Shown here piece by piece: positions 36,931-46,206 of a stretch of 64,000 nt of DNA. Numbering within the stretch: the stretch's first letter is position 1; every line of letters begins with the position of its first letter. Where the stretch lies: contig NZ_JAHCVJ010000003.1 of NCBI RefSeq assembly GCF_018476885.1, forward strand, positions 310,001-374,000. The letters are read 5' to 3'. The position numbers were made by a program, and so were the translations under genes. The DNA is from Geoanaerobacter pelophilus (GTDB lineage Bacteria > Desulfobacterota > Desulfuromonadia > Geobacterales > DSM-12255). Under the pieces are notes generated by a model that searched no databases, had not been told where the DNA came from, and saw only the letters and a list, made by a program, of their open reading frames with translations.

Positions 36931-37971
36931 ATGAGAAAAATATGCTGTCTCTGGATGCTCCTGCTTGTGTCAGGTTGCGGTGGAGGGGGGGGAGGTTCCC
37001 CCAGTCAGAATGTCGGAGTTGACACGACTAAGCCGGCAATAACATATGCCGCTCCTGCCAATCGCGATACCAGCGTGGGTACAAATAGTACCATTACCGT
37101 CAGTTTCAGCGAAGCGATGAATCCTGCGACCATCAATAGTAATACCTTTACCGTTTCGGCACCGGATGGCAGCAAAGTTTCCGCAGCCGTGGTCTATGAC
37201 GCGGATAACCGGATTGCCCAATTTAAACCGGCTGCAGCCATGAATCCCAATACCGTTTATACGGTGGCTGTGGACCACGAAGTAACCGACCAGGCAGGCA
37301 ATGCCATGGGCACCAGTTATTCATGGGCCTTTACTACCGAATCCGCAGCCGACACTACAGCCCCGATGGTTATTTCCCATAGTCCCCAGGGCAATGACGT
37401 GCCGGTAAACTCTCAGATTGCAGCAGTTTTAAGCGAGGCGGTAGACCCGGCAACGCTCACCGCTGCCACTTTTACCATCAGCGGCAATGGCAATGCCATC
37501 ACAGGAAACGTCACCCTTGTAGGCACGACAGCCATATTTACTCCGGGATCAAGCCTGACTGCTAATACCAGCTACACAGCCACCTTGACGACTGGCGTAA
37601 AAGATCTCGCCGGAAACGGCATGACAGCTGGTTACTCCTGGAGCTTCACTACCAGAAGCAGCGCAGCCCCGGATACGGTGGCACCTCGAATCATATCGAC
37701 CAATCCCGCCGATGATGCGCAGAACGTACCATTAAATGCCAGTATTGTCATTCTGTTCGACAAACCGATCTACCCGATCCTGCTCGGGCTGGTGGACGGT
37801 ATCCCTACCAAAACGGTGATCACCTACAACCCTGACCTTACCACGGAAATTCGGATTATCCCCACTCAGGACCTTAGACCTGGTGGAACCTACAGATCGC
37901 GAATCGCGCCAAAAGACCTGTCCGGGAATCAGATAGCAACCTACACCTGGGAATTCTCAACCGTACCTTGA
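36931..37971 (+). CDS. Lipoprotein with three bacterial Ig-like (Big_5) domains
   Basis: A 346-residue surface-type lipoprotein. An ACAAGGAGG ribosome site lies 7 bases before the ATG. The lipobox is LLVSGC, followed by a run of six glycines. Three repeats of about 100 residues follow, each with the Big_5 pattern: a DTTKPAI or DTTAPMV start, AMNPATINSNTFTVS or AVDPATLTAATFTIS in the middle, and DQAGNAMGTSYSWAFTT or DLAGNGMTAGYSWSFTT at the end. The third is divergent (FDKPIYPILLGLVDG). No catalytic domain is attached. The role is probably structural or adhesive, by inference. Only the signal, linker and Ig repeats are present, so it is monocistronic and simple. Confidence 0.85.
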   Translation: MRKICCLWMLLLVSGCGGGGGGSPSQNVGVDTTKPAITYAAPANRDTSVGTNSTITVSFSEAMNPATINSNTFTVSAPDGSKVSAAVVYDADNRIAQFKPAAAMNPNTVYTVAVDHEVTDQAGNAMGTSYSWAFTTESAADTTAPMVISHSPQGNDVPVNSQIAAVLSEAVDPATLTAATFTISGNGNAITGNVTLVGTTAIFTPGSSLTANTSYTATLTTGVKDLAGNGMTAGYSWSFTTRSSAAPDTVAPRIISTNPADDAQNVPLNASIVILFDKPIYPILLGLVDGIPTKTVITYNPDLTTEIRIIPTQDLRPGGTYRSRIAPKDLSGNQIATYTWEFSTVP

Positions 37972-38050
37972 GAATTCAGCTGCCCCTGAACGCCCGCTGA
38001 AAGTGATTTGATGCGGTTCAGTTAGGCGCTCCAGCTGACCCGCTATTATA

Positions 38051-38094
38051 AAAGGTAAAGGCCACCACTCAATGGAGTGATGGCCTTTACCTTT
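38051..38094. terminator. Bidirectional terminator hairpin between convergent genes
   Basis: A 20-bp nearly perfect stem: AAAGGTAAAGGCCA and CACTC pair with GAGTG and TGGCCTTTACCTTT, with a four-base loop and one mismatch. A/T-rich stem ends on both sides would let it stop both the Ig-like lipoprotein (+) and phospholipase-like (-) transcripts. Confidence 0.85.
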
Positions 38095-38178
38095 GGTGCT
38101 TCCCGGCAATAGACTTCTAAGTCGTCATCATTGCTGCAAACCTGCAAATGCTATCCACTAACAATGGCCAACTGGATG

Positions 38179-39117
38179 TCAGTCCTTTACTCCGTGCAGC
38201 ACAAGCTGTTTTCGCGTGAAATTTCTCGTTGCAGCCAGTTCTGCGGCAAAGTCGGCGGCACAAAGCGCCATTGCCTGCTGGATGCCGAACGCCGCAAGCG
38301 GGGTCAGATTAACGCCATCAGGGAGAGTAACACCGTACGCCCGAAGGAAAGCAGCTGCAAATGAAGACAACTGTTCGGCTAAAATCTGTACTGCTGCCTC
38401 CTCATTGTTACTAAGGGCAATGCCGTACTGAAGGGTCAGATGCCTGAAATCGGATTCCGTTCCTATAATGAAATCTGTTGCTTCTTTTTTGCTGATCCCG
38501 AATGTTGTTGCCAGTTCGCCGGCATATTCACTGTTTAAAAGCATGGCGAACTCCGGGCTTCTGAAAATAGCTGCGGCTGCCACCTTTTTGCCGATCTGCG
38601 GTTCCAGTTTCTTGACAAGGATATCGATCCCATATTCCACCATGGAATGGGACATCTCGAGCAGAACCGGATCAGGAAGATTCAAGGCGGCAAGTTCCGG
38701 CACCTGGATCAGAACCCCCTTCAGCAAATGAGCCTTGTCAACCACGTATCCCAGCCCTTGGCCAGAGGTAAGGCCATCGGTGTGCGCTGTGAGGTCTGCC
38801 CCCCATACCCCATTATGGCTGACAAACCCATAGCCAAGTGCTTTTGCATACGGAGTCCTGGCCTTTTCCCAGATGCCCATGAAGTCAGTGTGGGTCTTCT
38901 GATAGAGGTAGGCCATATACGAGGGGTGAGCAAAGGAAAAGTTGAAGACATCCGCAGCCATGCTGCCGTAGAGTTCCTGACTGTTAAAAACCATCCCGGA
39001 GCGACCGATTCGGTCGTCTAGGTAGGCGTGAGTTGCAGACCCCCAAGCAAGCGCCACCCCACTCCAGCAAACCGTTACCAAGCATGCCGCAGCAAACAAG
39101 CCGGAAATTCTTTTCAT
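38179..39117 (-). CDS. Exported zinc-dependent phospholipase C-like protein
   Basis: A 312-residue exported protein. The start is the ATG after AAGGAGGGAGATC; the signal peptide ends GVALA. The mature N-terminus WGSATHAYL has the Trp at residue 1 and the early His used as metal ligands in zinc phospholipase C. Further candidates are DVFNFSFAHPSYM, YGFVSHNGVWGADLTAHTD and LEMSHSMVEYGID (HxxxE). This pattern fits the PF00882 zinc-dependent phospholipase C family, which is why the call is made. The C-terminal 100 residues are helical without a known domain. The substrate is unproven. Confidence 0.65.
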   Translation of the reverse strand: MKRISGLFAAACLVTVCWSGVALAWGSATHAYLDDRIGRSGMVFNSQELYGSMAADVFNFSFAHPSYMAYLYQKTHTDFMGIWEKARTPYAKALGYGFVSHNGVWGADLTAHTDGLTSGQGLGYVVDKAHLLKGVLIQVPELAALNLPDPVLLEMSHSMVEYGIDILVKKLEPQIGKKVAAAAIFRSPEFAMLLNSEYAGELATTFGISKKEATDFIIGTESDFRHLTLQYGIALSNNEEAAVQILAEQLSSFAAAFLRAYGVTLPDGVNLTPLAAFGIQQAMALCAADFAAELAATRNFTRKQLVLHGVKD

Positions 39118-39393
39118 GATCTCCCTCCTTAATCTGTGCAGGCTGAACAGAACAATCCGTGAAAACATATATGAATTCTCTAACTATTCTTGTACATCAT
39201 GTTTTGCAAATGGCAAGCGACTGCGTCCGGCTCACGGTAACAGCCTGTTCAGCAGACAAATTGAATAGGTAACGTCTTGGTATTTACTCTGTGGGAGATA
39301 GAGAATGAATGACGGCTCAAGAGCACAAGAATTTCCAAACAGTGAATCAAGTGGTAAACTGCACCAATGGCTCATTCCATTTCAGGAGGGATC

Positions 39394-39549
39394 ATGTCAA
39401 CACCGCTTATTATTCTGGCTGCCATTCTTGCGATTTTAGCATTCATCCTCATTCCTCTTATGATGTACAAGGGCGACAAACAAAACCAAGACCAGCATGC
39501 CCACGGCAATCAGGGCAAAAAACAACACAAGAAGAAAAAGAAGCGATGA
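39394..39549 (+). CDS. 51-aa single-span membrane protein with lysine-rich tail
   Basis: ATG at 39394 is preceded by AGGAGGGATC, one of the best ribosome sites in the window, which is the main reason to call this small gene. The product has one membrane segment (LIILAAILAILAFILIPLMM) and then a cytoplasmic tail rich in Gln, His and Lys ending KKQHKKKKKR. No family was recognised. It stands alone in a 0.68-kb stretch between a minus-strand phospholipase-like gene and the CheX-like gene. Confidence 0.6.
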   Translation: MSTPLIILAAILAILAFILIPLMMYKGDKQNQDQHAHGNQGKKQHKKKKKR

Positions 39550-39793
39550 CCAGGTTCAAACTATATTTGATGAGCTACGCAGAACAGAGAGTCAAAGCAA
39601 AAATTGCCGCTACTCCGCCGTAAACTGCCGGCGCATAGCCATTACCCAAATGATTCTTCCGAAACGCGAAGCGCTTATTTCCCAACCTGCAACTCGCAAG
39701 GAAAGGTAAAACTGAAAGAACTGCTTTACCTTGCTCACTGGAAACACCCCTTTTATACTCAGTAGAGTTTTGGGGTTATTCAACCATTTTGTG

Positions 39794-40300
39794 CTAATTC
39801 TCATTGAACGCGATGACAACCATGAACCAGTCGTCATCTGTAGCAAAACGCACAGCAAGCTGCTTCGGATTATTACCCAATGCAATAAAATATTCCTTAC
39901 CGAAGATCACTGAAGGTGTTGACAGCTGAATATCGAGGCCGCTTTTAGACAAACGAAGCTTGAACGACCCGGCTATCATATTTGCCATCTCGCCGATAGC
40001 ATCGTTTACATCGTCATTAAGCTCAGTAATAGCAGTACCAAGCATGCTGCTCGTGGCCCTCATTGCCAGTTCCGTAGGCATATGGATGCTGGCCAGTCCA
40101 TTATAGGTACCGGCCATTCCAACCATGCCGCTGATACAGTCCTTGAAATCCGAGACCGGATCCACTTTAATCGGCAGATGCAAGAGATTGTCAAGCCCTA
40201 CCATGGTGCTGAAAATCTCTTTCACATCGTGCTTAAGCTGGTTGGTGAGCAGTTCTTCGCTGAGGTTTACTGTTTGTTCAAGGCTTGGTGAAATTGACAT
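39794..40300 (-). CDS. CheX-like chemotaxis phosphatase domain protein
   Basis: A 168-residue protein of the CheC/CheX/FliY family, which dephosphorylates CheY-type receivers. The start is the ATG after GAGGAGTGCCAT. The CheX motif is visible: DAIGEMANMIAGSFK (E and N three apart on the active helix), followed by a conserved Pro in LSTPSVI. GMAGTYNGLASIHMP is the preceding strand pair. There is no che operon here. The neighbouring NtrC-type receiver protein or the receivers at 58-59 kb could be substrates, but this is speculation. It lies about 57 bp downstream of the small RiPP-leader-like gene, in the same direction. Confidence 0.75.
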   Translation of the reverse strand: MSISPSLEQTVNLSEELLTNQLKHDVKEIFSTMVGLDNLLHLPIKVDPVSDFKDCISGMVGMAGTYNGLASIHMPTELAMRATSSMLGTAITELNDDVNDAIGEMANMIAGSFKLRLSKSGLDIQLSTPSVIFGKEYFIALGNNPKQLAVRFATDDDWFMVVIAFNEN

Positions 40301-40357
40301 ATGGCACTCCTCGTTAATGAATTTATCGATTTCTAACGGCAATCCCGCATTAACGTT

Positions 40358-40564
40358 CTAGTTACGCCTTATTGCATCATCAAGAGTGGCGCCGACATAG
40401 CTGAACAGCCTAAAATCCAGTTTTTCAAGATGCTCGAATTCCGGTGCCGAAAGCAGGTATCCTTCGCTGATGCAAGATTGTTCGATGCCGGCCTTGGCAC
40501 GCTCTCGAAACCGTTCATCCGTGATGATCCTACCCAAGAACCGTTCAACTGCTTCCTGAGACAT
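40358..40564 (-). CDS. 68-aa Os1348-like / NHLP-clan leader-type protein
   Basis: A 68-residue protein beginning SQEAVERFLGRIITDERFRERA and continuing GYLLSAPEFEHLEKLDFRLF. This is the pattern of the Os1348-type members of the nitrile-hydratase-like leader peptide (NHLP) clan, whose relatives serve as leader parts of RiPP precursors. Here it ends DDAIRRN with no Cys/Ser/Thr-rich core, and no lanthipeptide, YcaO or radical-SAM gene is in the window. GCGAGGTACACC precedes the ATG. It may have been co-opted as a small regulatory protein; its neighbours are CheX-like and NtrC-like genes. Confidence 0.6.
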   Translation of the reverse strand: MSQEAVERFLGRIITDERFRERAKAGIEQSCISEGYLLSAPEFEHLEKLDFRLFSYVGATLDDAIRRN

Positions 40565-40635
40565 GGTGTACCTCGCGTATTATGTGACTTTTTGGAACAG
40601 TCCGCTTTAAGATCAACTACTGATACTGATTAAAT

Positions 40636-40651
40636 TACAGGAAGGGTGCCA
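40636..40651 (-). promoter_or_regulatory. Weak sigma-54-like promoter before the 68-aa gene
   Basis: On the minus strand TGGCAC-N5-CTGTA has a perfect -24 element and a poor -12. It would start transcription about 60 bp before the 68-aa gene, next to a gene for a sigma-54 activator. Confidence 0.3.
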
Positions 40652-40747
40652 AAGATAATAATGCAATAATATCGAGGTGTTACCATAGAGGGGCGTTAAG
40701 ACAGTGGGGCAAAATGGAACAGAGTGTGGCTGGATGGTACAGTGGGA

Positions 40748-42136
40748 TTATCGATAGAAGCGCTTGCGGTCAACCTTGAGCAGGGCTGCGGCTTGTGATT
40801 TGTTGCCGCCGCAACGCTGGAGTGCCATTTGAAGCACCTGACCGGTTATGGCCTCCAGGGAGACCCCCTCTTCCGGAAGAGTGATATTGAAGTTGACTCC
40901 AGGCAACGGTGTGTCTGAAGGGTTGTTCTCTATTGCATTTATTCTGAGATGTTCCGGACGGATAAGCTCGTCAGACACGAGAATTGCGGCATATTCAAGA
41001 ATATTACGCAGTTCTCGGATATTACCGGGCCAGTGATACGAGGTCAACTGCTCGATGGCTTTCCTGGATATGCCTGGCAATGACTTCCCGTGGTGCCGGC
41101 GGAACTGATCAAGAAAATGGTCGGTAAGCTGGGGGATATCGGCAAGACGCTCCCGCAAAGGCGGAACTAGGAGGGGTACAACATTGATCCTATGGTACAG
41201 GTCTTCGCGAAAGGTCCCTTTTCGGACCATCTCGGCAAGATCTCGGTGAGTGGCGACTATTACCCGGAAATCTGCCGGCAGCGAGCGGTTTGAGCCCACT
41301 TTCTCAAAAGTCCTTTCTTCCAAGACCCGTAGCAGCTTGGTCTGAAGCAGCAGAGGCATGTCGCCGATCTCGTCAAGAAAAAGCGTTCCACCGCAAGCAA
41401 GGGAAAATTTCCCCTCACGATCCTTGTCAGCACCGGTAAATGCGCCGCGAACATGGCCGAACAGTTCACTTTCCAGCAGTGATTCAGGGATCGCCGCACA
41501 ATTGACCGCCACAAAGCCAGATGGCACCCCGGTGCTGGCAAAATGAATGGCCTTGGCAAGCACCTCTTTGCCAGTGCCGCTCTCGCCATAAATGGCCACG
41601 GTGGTCTGGTGCGATGCCGCCACTTTTGCCGCAATCTCAAGCGTCGCTTTCATGGCAGGGCAAACAGTAACGATATTCAGAGGGGTAAAATTCTCTTTCA
41701 GGTATTCCTTGATCTGACGATTTTCCGATAAGGCCCGGTGATGCTCGATGGCCCGATTGACGGTAAATTTAAGGGTCTCAGGATTGTATGGTTTTTCAAG
41801 ATAGTCGCAGGCGCCTTTGCGCATGGCATCCACTGCACTGCCAATGCTGCCGCTGGCAGTAACGATAATGAACGGGGTATTCAGTTCGTGCCGGCGCATC
41901 TCTTCCAGCAGTTTAATCCCATCCATCTGCGGCATGTATAGATCTGATATAACAAGGTCGAATTTCCTCTGCCCCAGAAACTCAAGCGCTTGCTGGGCAC
42001 CGGTTGCAGGGAATACCATGAACCCGATTTTCTTAAGAATGCGTTCGATTAAATGCAACGAAACCGGCTCATCATCGACGACAAGTACTGTCGCCGGTGA
42101 ATTCTCTCGGTCTTCGGTGTTACTGCCTGGAATCAT
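40748..42136 (-). CDS. NtrC-family sigma-54-dependent response regulator
   Basis: A 462-residue regulator: receiver domain at residues 15-130 ([10 protein letters not shown], phospho-acceptor Asp in [25 protein letters not shown]), AAA+ domain at about residues 150-390 (Walker [12 protein letters not shown], the sigma-54 contact loop GAFTGA, Walker [37 protein letters not shown]) and a C-terminal Fis-type helix-turn-helix ([21 protein letters not shown]). The protein stops right after the recognition helix, a few residues shorter than usual. It has no adjacent histidine kinase, so its partner is unknown. AAGGAAACTC precedes the ATG. Confidence 0.93.
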   Translation of the reverse strand: MIPGSNTEDRENSPATVLVVDDEPVSLHLIERILKKIGFMVFPATGAQQALEFLGQRKFDLVISDLYMPQMDGIKLLEEMRRHELNTPFIIVTASGSIGSAVDAMRKGACDYLEKPYNPETLKFTVNRAIEHHRALSENRQIKEYLKENFTPLNIVTVCPAMKATLEIAAKVAASHQTTVAIYGESGTGKEVLAKAIHFASTGVPSGFVAVNCAAIPESLLESELFGHVRGAFTGADKDREGKFSLACGGTLFLDEIGDMPLLLQTKLLRVLEERTFEKVGSNRSLPADFRVIVATHRDLAEMVRKGTFREDLYHRINVVPLLVPPLRERLADIPQLTDHFLDQFRRHHGKSLPGISRKAIEQLTSYHWPGNIRELRNILEYAAILVSDELIRPEHLRINAIENNPSDTPLPGVNFNITLPEEGVSLEAITGQVLQMALQRCGGNKSQAAALLKVDRKRFYR

Positions 42137-42332
42137 GAGTTTCCTTCATGAAATAAAAGGGGCTGATCAGTTGAAGTTGTATTACATTATGTTGTAAAAA
42201 TCTTTATATGCAACCGGCTCCCCAATTCACCCCCCGCCAGCAATCTTTGCCGCAGATACTTTGGGCTCCATAATGCTCTCGCAAAAAACATTTGCTTAGC
42301 AAAAGTGTCGCTGCCCATGGGCATTGAAGCAG

Positions 42333-43637
42333 TCACTTTAAGCTGATGCCAGCTTCACCCAGGACGTAAACTTGAAGCGACAAGCGATCAGTAGCAACAA
42401 GAGCCTCACCAAGCTTCAGGGATTTCACAGTGCCGGAGAGGTCCACATGCTCGGCAAGCTTGATTCTGGCTAAAGCTGCCGACGCTTTAGCGCGGGCAGT
42501 TTCGAGCTGGTCAATGATTGTCGTATTGAGCTTTTCTTTAATGGCATTGCGGATAGTGCTGTTGAACAACCAACTGCCGACACCAACCAGTACACCGGCA
42601 TTCCTGGTATCAAAATCAATATCGTCAAAGGTAAGAGAATTGCGTTGCGAGTCGTAGACCGGTTTGGCAATGAGCGTCAGCTCGCCGTCAAAGTCTCCGG
42701 TGGCAGCTAAATCGATAACAAGTCTACCTTCATCGCTTTTCAAACTGAAGCTGCGAACGGTTATTTTCTTGTCATCGCCGAAGGTTTTGTTAATCAGAAT
42801 CGGATTCAGCGCAGTTATCAGGTCCGCAAAGTAAATATTGGTTGCTAGCTGAATATGGAACTGGTTATCGAAGGTTGCGAGTTGCTGCAGTTGCGGCAGC
42901 GGTCTGACCGGCGGGGCAACCGGTTTCGGCCCAATAACTATTTCTGCAGCTGTAATGAGCCCTATTGATAAGCGGAGCCGATTATTGCTTGCCGACAATG
43001 GACTCATGACTATCTTTTCCGGGGCCAATTTCAACCAGGCATTGAAGTTTTTATCGACCAGGACCGGGTTAAAGGCATTGCGCCACAATGGGGCAATTTT
43101 ATCCCGGAGCTTCACAGCATCATTAATTTTACTATCGATGACCGGAGCCAGCAGTTTTTGCACCGGCTGCGTAACGCCTTCGACGAGACTTTTCGGCTTC
43201 AACGTAACCACCCCCAGTCGAACATTGTCAGCAAGCCCATCTGAAAGCCCGGTGTAGTAAAGCTCCGTTACCAGACGCCAGTCAGGGGAAACATTAACTT
43301 TTACCTTGAACCGCAGGTCAGTCTTGAGTGGCCCCGTAGTAAACATGCCATAACCGAATGTCAGCTGAACTGGGATTGACAGGTAAATTAGATCATTTGC
43401 AGCAGTTACTCCTACCGCCCCGGCACGTAAGATTTCCACGGAAGTCCCTAAACTCCCCTGGCCTTTATATAGCTCCTTTTTGATCGACTGGTTCAAAATG
43501 TTCCCAAGATCAGCTGCTGAAGTCTCAATTTTAAGATTGATCGTCGAGGGAGGTGCACCGTTAGCGGCAGCCTCGCAGATGGTTGCGGTCACCAGAAGTA
43601 TTGCCAGCAAACTTAAAAAGCAACGAATCAGCCTCAT
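42333..43637 (-). CDS. Exported DUF4403 family protein
   Basis: A 434-residue exported protein with a signal peptide ending TICEAAA and an AGGAGG ribosome site. The layout is that of DUF4403: a repeated beta-rich lipid-binding-like fold with ISIPVQLTFGYG-type strands, a central PLPQLQQLATFDNQFHIQLATNIYFADLITALNP region, and a C-terminal GVLVGVGSWLFNSTIRNAIKEKLNT helix. The family may bind hydrophobic ligands at the envelope, but its function is not established. The gene is flanked by the tRNA-Arg terminator (43664-43690) and by 196 bp of non-coding DNA at its 3' side with nothing recognised. Confidence 0.75.
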   Translation of the reverse strand: MRLIRCFLSLLAILLVTATICEAAANGAPPSTINLKIETSAADLGNILNQSIKKELYKGQGSLGTSVEILRAGAVGVTAANDLIYLSIPVQLTFGYGMFTTGPLKTDLRFKVKVNVSPDWRLVTELYYTGLSDGLADNVRLGVVTLKPKSLVEGVTQPVQKLLAPVIDSKINDAVKLRDKIAPLWRNAFNPVLVDKNFNAWLKLAPEKIVMSPLSASNNRLRLSIGLITAAEIVIGPKPVAPPVRPLPQLQQLATFDNQFHIQLATNIYFADLITALNPILINKTFGDDKKITVRSFSLKSDEGRLVIDLAATGDFDGELTLIAKPVYDSQRNSLTFDDIDFDTRNAGVLVGVGSWLFNSTIRNAIKEKLNTTIIDQLETARAKASAALARIKLAEHVDLSGTVKSLKLGEALVATDRLSLQVYVLGEAGISLK

Positions 43638-43663
43638 ATAATTCTAGACCTCCTGAAAGAAAA

Positions 43664-43690
43664 TGGCCGATTTCTTGATGAAATCGGCCA
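43664..43690 (-). terminator. Terminator after tRNA-Arg
   Basis: GGCCGATTTC and GAAATCGGCC form a perfect 10-bp stem with a 5-base loop. On the minus strand it is followed by ATTTTCTTTC. It lies 10 bp past the tRNA 3' end and just upstream of the DUF4403 gene. Confidence 0.85.
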
Positions 43691-43700
43691 TTTTGATTTA

Positions 43701-43777
43701 TGGCGTCCCCGAGACGATTCGAACGTCCGGCCCCTTCCTTAGGAGGGAAGTGCTCTATCCTGCTGAGCTACGGGGAC
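43701..43777 (-). tRNA. tRNA-Arg, anticodon CCT
   Basis: On the minus strand: acceptor stem GTCCCCG/CGGGGAC, D arm GCTC...GAGC, anticodon arm CTTCC-CTCCTAA-GGAAG giving anticodon CCT, T arm with TTCGAAT, discriminator G and an encoded CCA. All four arms pair. It reads AGG codons. Confidence 0.97.
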
Positions 43778-43787
43778 AAGAAATTTG

Positions 43788-43816
43788 TTTATACCGTACA
43801 GAACCGTTAAATGCAA
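43788..43816 (-). promoter_or_regulatory. Sigma-70 promoter of tRNA-Arg
   Basis: On the minus strand TTGCAT (43816-43811), a 17-bp spacer and TATAAA (43793-43788), ten bases before the mature tRNA 5' end. Confidence 0.7.
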
Positions 43817-43842
43817 GATCCTTGTACTTAATCGGTCGTGCC

Positions 43843-44358
43843 TTAGAACTGGAGCAAAGAGAACACTTTTCCTTCCGGCAGCCGTTTCTTGCCGTCAAGA
43901 AACTCAAGCTCAACCATGAAACAGCACTCCACGATTTCGCCACCCATTTTCTGCACCATATCCACTACGGCAGCGGTAGTGCCGCCGGTGGCCAGCAGGT
44001 CGTCGGCAATGAGGATCTTCTCTCCCGGCTTGATCGCATCGGTATGTATTTCCAGGGTATCGGTACCATACTCAAGGTCGTAAGTCTTGCTGAAGGTCTC
44101 TGAAGGGAGCTTGCCCGGCTTGCGGACCAGCACCACCCCGGCGCCCAGTTTGTAGGCCAGGGCCGAGCCAATGATGAAACCGCGCGCTTCCACACCAACT
44201 ACCTTGTCGATATGCTGCCCGACGTAGCGGTGCGAAATAAGATCTATCATCCGCTGGTACGACTTGGCGTCGGCCAGCAGTGTCGTTATATCCTTGAAGA
44301 TGATCCCTTTTTTCGGGAAGTCAGGAATGTCCCTGATGATGCTCTTCAATTCATCCAT
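43843..44358 (-). CDS. apt: Adenine phosphoribosyltransferase
   Basis: A 171-residue purine-salvage enzyme that makes AMP from adenine and PRPP. Typical length and motifs: [19 protein letters not shown] at residues about 9-27, [29 protein letters not shown] and the PRPP-binding loop [16 protein letters not shown] at about residues 122-137. AAAGGAG precedes the ATG. It follows rpoS by only 20 bp in the same orientation, so the two are probably co-transcribed. Confidence 0.96.
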   Translation of the reverse strand: MDELKSIIRDIPDFPKKGIIFKDITTLLADAKSYQRMIDLISHRYVGQHIDKVVGVEARGFIIGSALAYKLGAGVVLVRKPGKLPSETFSKTYDLEYGTDTLEIHTDAIKPGEKILIADDLLATGGTTAAVVDMVQKMGGEIVECCFMVELEFLDGKKRLPEGKVFSLLQF

Positions 44359-44378
44359 TTGATCGGCTCCTTTAGGAA

Positions 44379-45353
44379 TTACGCTTTATATTCAGTGGCT
44401 TCTGCCATCTTACGTAGCTTTTCCAGCGATTTTGCCTCAATCTGCCTGATCCGCTCCCTGGTGACACCGACACTCCTGCCGATGGTGTCCAGCGTCTCCG
44501 GCTCTTTGTCGTCAAGGCCGAACCGCTTGGCCAGGATGCTCTTTTCATTTTCGGAAAGGGTTTCGAACCATTCCAGCACCAGGGCGTGCTTGTTCTTGTC
44601 CTCAAGCAGGGCCGAAGGAGAGATGGTGGAAGTGTCTTCGATGGTGTCGATCAGGAAGTAATCACTATTCTCCCCCATGGGACGCTCGATCGAGTAGGTC
44701 TTCTTGAGCAGGACCATCAGCCGCCGGACATAGGCGGAATTGACTTCCATCACCGTGGCGACCTCTTTGACTGACGGTTCGCGGTTCATCTTCTGCATCA
44801 GCTCCCGGGTAATCCTGAGCATCTTGTTGATGTCGTCGGAGACGTGTACCGGAAGCCTGATGGTGCGCGACTGGTTCACCAGCGCCCGCTCGATCGACTG
44901 CCTGATCCACCAAGTGGCATAGGTGGAAAACCGGCACTCCTTGGAGAGCTTAAACCGCTCGACCGCCTTGATCAGACCCATGTTTCCCTCTTCAATGAGA
45001 TCGAGAAACGGCAGTCCCCGGTTGATGTAACGCTTGGCGATTTTGACGACCAGCCGGAGATTCGATTCAATCATCCGGTCGCGGGCCGCCTTGTCACCCT
45101 TGGCAATACGTGCTGCCAACTCCTTCTCTTCGTCAGCAGTCAACAGCTTGGTCTTCTGAATTTCGCGCAAGTAAAGCTTGATGGCATCGTCAAAATGCTC
45201 AACCTCGGGGACTTTTATCTCCTCCTCAGCTTCTTCGGCCTCTTCAGCTTCCTCTGCCTCGAATTCCAGCGAGTCCGGCTCAGGTTCCAGAAATATGTCC
45301 GGAGTACCGGTTGTCTCGTCGTCTATATCTTTGATCATGTCATCTCTGTCCAT
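44379..45353 (-). CDS. rpoS: RNA polymerase sigma factor RpoS
   Basis: A 324-residue sigma-70 family factor for stationary phase and stress. The start is the ATG with GGAGGTAGGGAC just upstream; a longer frame starting at 45425 is possible but lacks this site. An acidic N-terminal tract ([14 protein letters not shown]) precedes region 1.2 ([17 protein letters not shown]). Region 2 is [27 protein letters not shown] ... [17 protein letters not shown], and region 4 ends [20 protein letters not shown]. No region 1.1 or long non-conserved insert is present, which fits RpoS rather than RpoD. It follows pcm and surE, the usual rpoS neighbours in many Proteobacteria. Confidence 0.93.
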   Translation of the reverse strand: MDRDDMIKDIDDETTGTPDIFLEPEPDSLEFEAEEAEEAEEAEEEIKVPEVEHFDDAIKLYLREIQKTKLLTADEEKELAARIAKGDKAARDRMIESNLRLVVKIAKRYINRGLPFLDLIEEGNMGLIKAVERFKLSKECRFSTYATWWIRQSIERALVNQSRTIRLPVHVSDDINKMLRITRELMQKMNREPSVKEVATVMEVNSAYVRRLMVLLKKTYSIERPMGENSDYFLIDTIEDTSTISPSALLEDKNKHALVLEWFETLSENEKSILAKRFGLDDKEPETLDTIGRSVGVTRERIRQIEAKSLEKLRKMAEATEYKA

Positions 45354-45390
45354 GTCCCTACCTCCGATAAAGCCCGTGTCATGCAGATCT

Positions 45391-46041
45391 TTAGTCATCA
45401 ATACCCCAACCTGCCCTTCCCACAAGCTTTACAAATCTGCAACCGACAGATTGCTCACTCTGAAACCCATCGGCAGTTCTGGTCACCCGCTTTAGCACTT
45501 GTTCAAACTGGGTTCCGACCGGAATCACCAGCCTGCCGCCAACAGCCAGTTGCTGAAGCAGCTGGGCCGGGACTTCAGGGGCCCCGGCAGTGACGATTAT
45601 CGCATCAAACGGCGCTTCCTCCGGCCACCCTTCGCTGCCGTCACCGATCTTGAGGTTCACATTCAACAGGTGCAGGCTGTCCAGCACCCGCCTGGCCTGC
45701 AAGGCAAGCGGTCTGAACCGCTCTACCGTATAGACTCGATCTACCAGTGTTGCCAGGATGGCGGCCTGGTAGCCGGAACCGGTGCCGATTTCCAAGACCC
45801 GCTCTCTACCGGAAAGCTCCAGCAGTTCGGTCATCAGGGCAACCATGAAAGGCTGGGAAATGGTCTGTTTCTCTCCGATCGGCAGGGGGGTATCGCTGTA
45901 GGCATTGGCAGCCATGGCCTCCTGTACGAACAGGTGGCGCGGGACCTTGAGCATGGCATCAATGACTCGCTGGTCCTTGATCCCGCGGGCAAGAAGCTGG
46001 GATTCAACCATCCGCTTTCTGGCTATCTCGAAATTAATCAC
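45391..46041 (-). CDS. pcm: Protein-L-isoaspartate O-methyltransferase
   Basis: A 216-residue SAM-dependent enzyme that repairs isoaspartyl damage in aged proteins. The GTG start (GTGATTAATTTCGAG) is chosen because the family normally begins with [14 protein letters not shown]; the longer frame adds 22 residues unlike any relative. The SAM motif is [16 protein letters not shown] (about residues 78-93), with [19 protein letters not shown] before it and [14 protein letters not shown] after it. It ends 37 bp before rpoS. Confidence 0.93.
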   Translation of the reverse strand: MINFEIARKRMVESQLLARGIKDQRVIDAMLKVPRHLFVQEAMAANAYSDTPLPIGEKQTISQPFMVALMTELLELSGRERVLEIGTGSGYQAAILATLVDRVYTVERFRPLALQARRVLDSLHLLNVNLKIGDGSEGWPEEAPFDAIIVTAGAPEVPAQLLQQLAVGGRLVIPVGTQFEQVLKRVTRTADGFQSEQSVGCRFVKLVGRAGWGIDD

Positions 46042-46206
46042 TAAGACACTCGCAAAATTCAAATTAAAAGAATGGCGCGGCAAAGGCACCATAGGCAAGG
46101 ATTGCAAAACTTGACAGGCGAGTCATAGCCACTCCCAGCGCGGCCATTATATATCAGAGGCAGGGGAAAAAGTCCAGCAGAAGCGGGCTACAACAAGCAT
46201 ATTCGG

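Noticed and set aside
39546-39623. A 25-codon frame overlapping the stop of the 51-aa gene
   Set aside because: Too short, no own ribosome site and no recognisable feature apart from the ATGA overlap.
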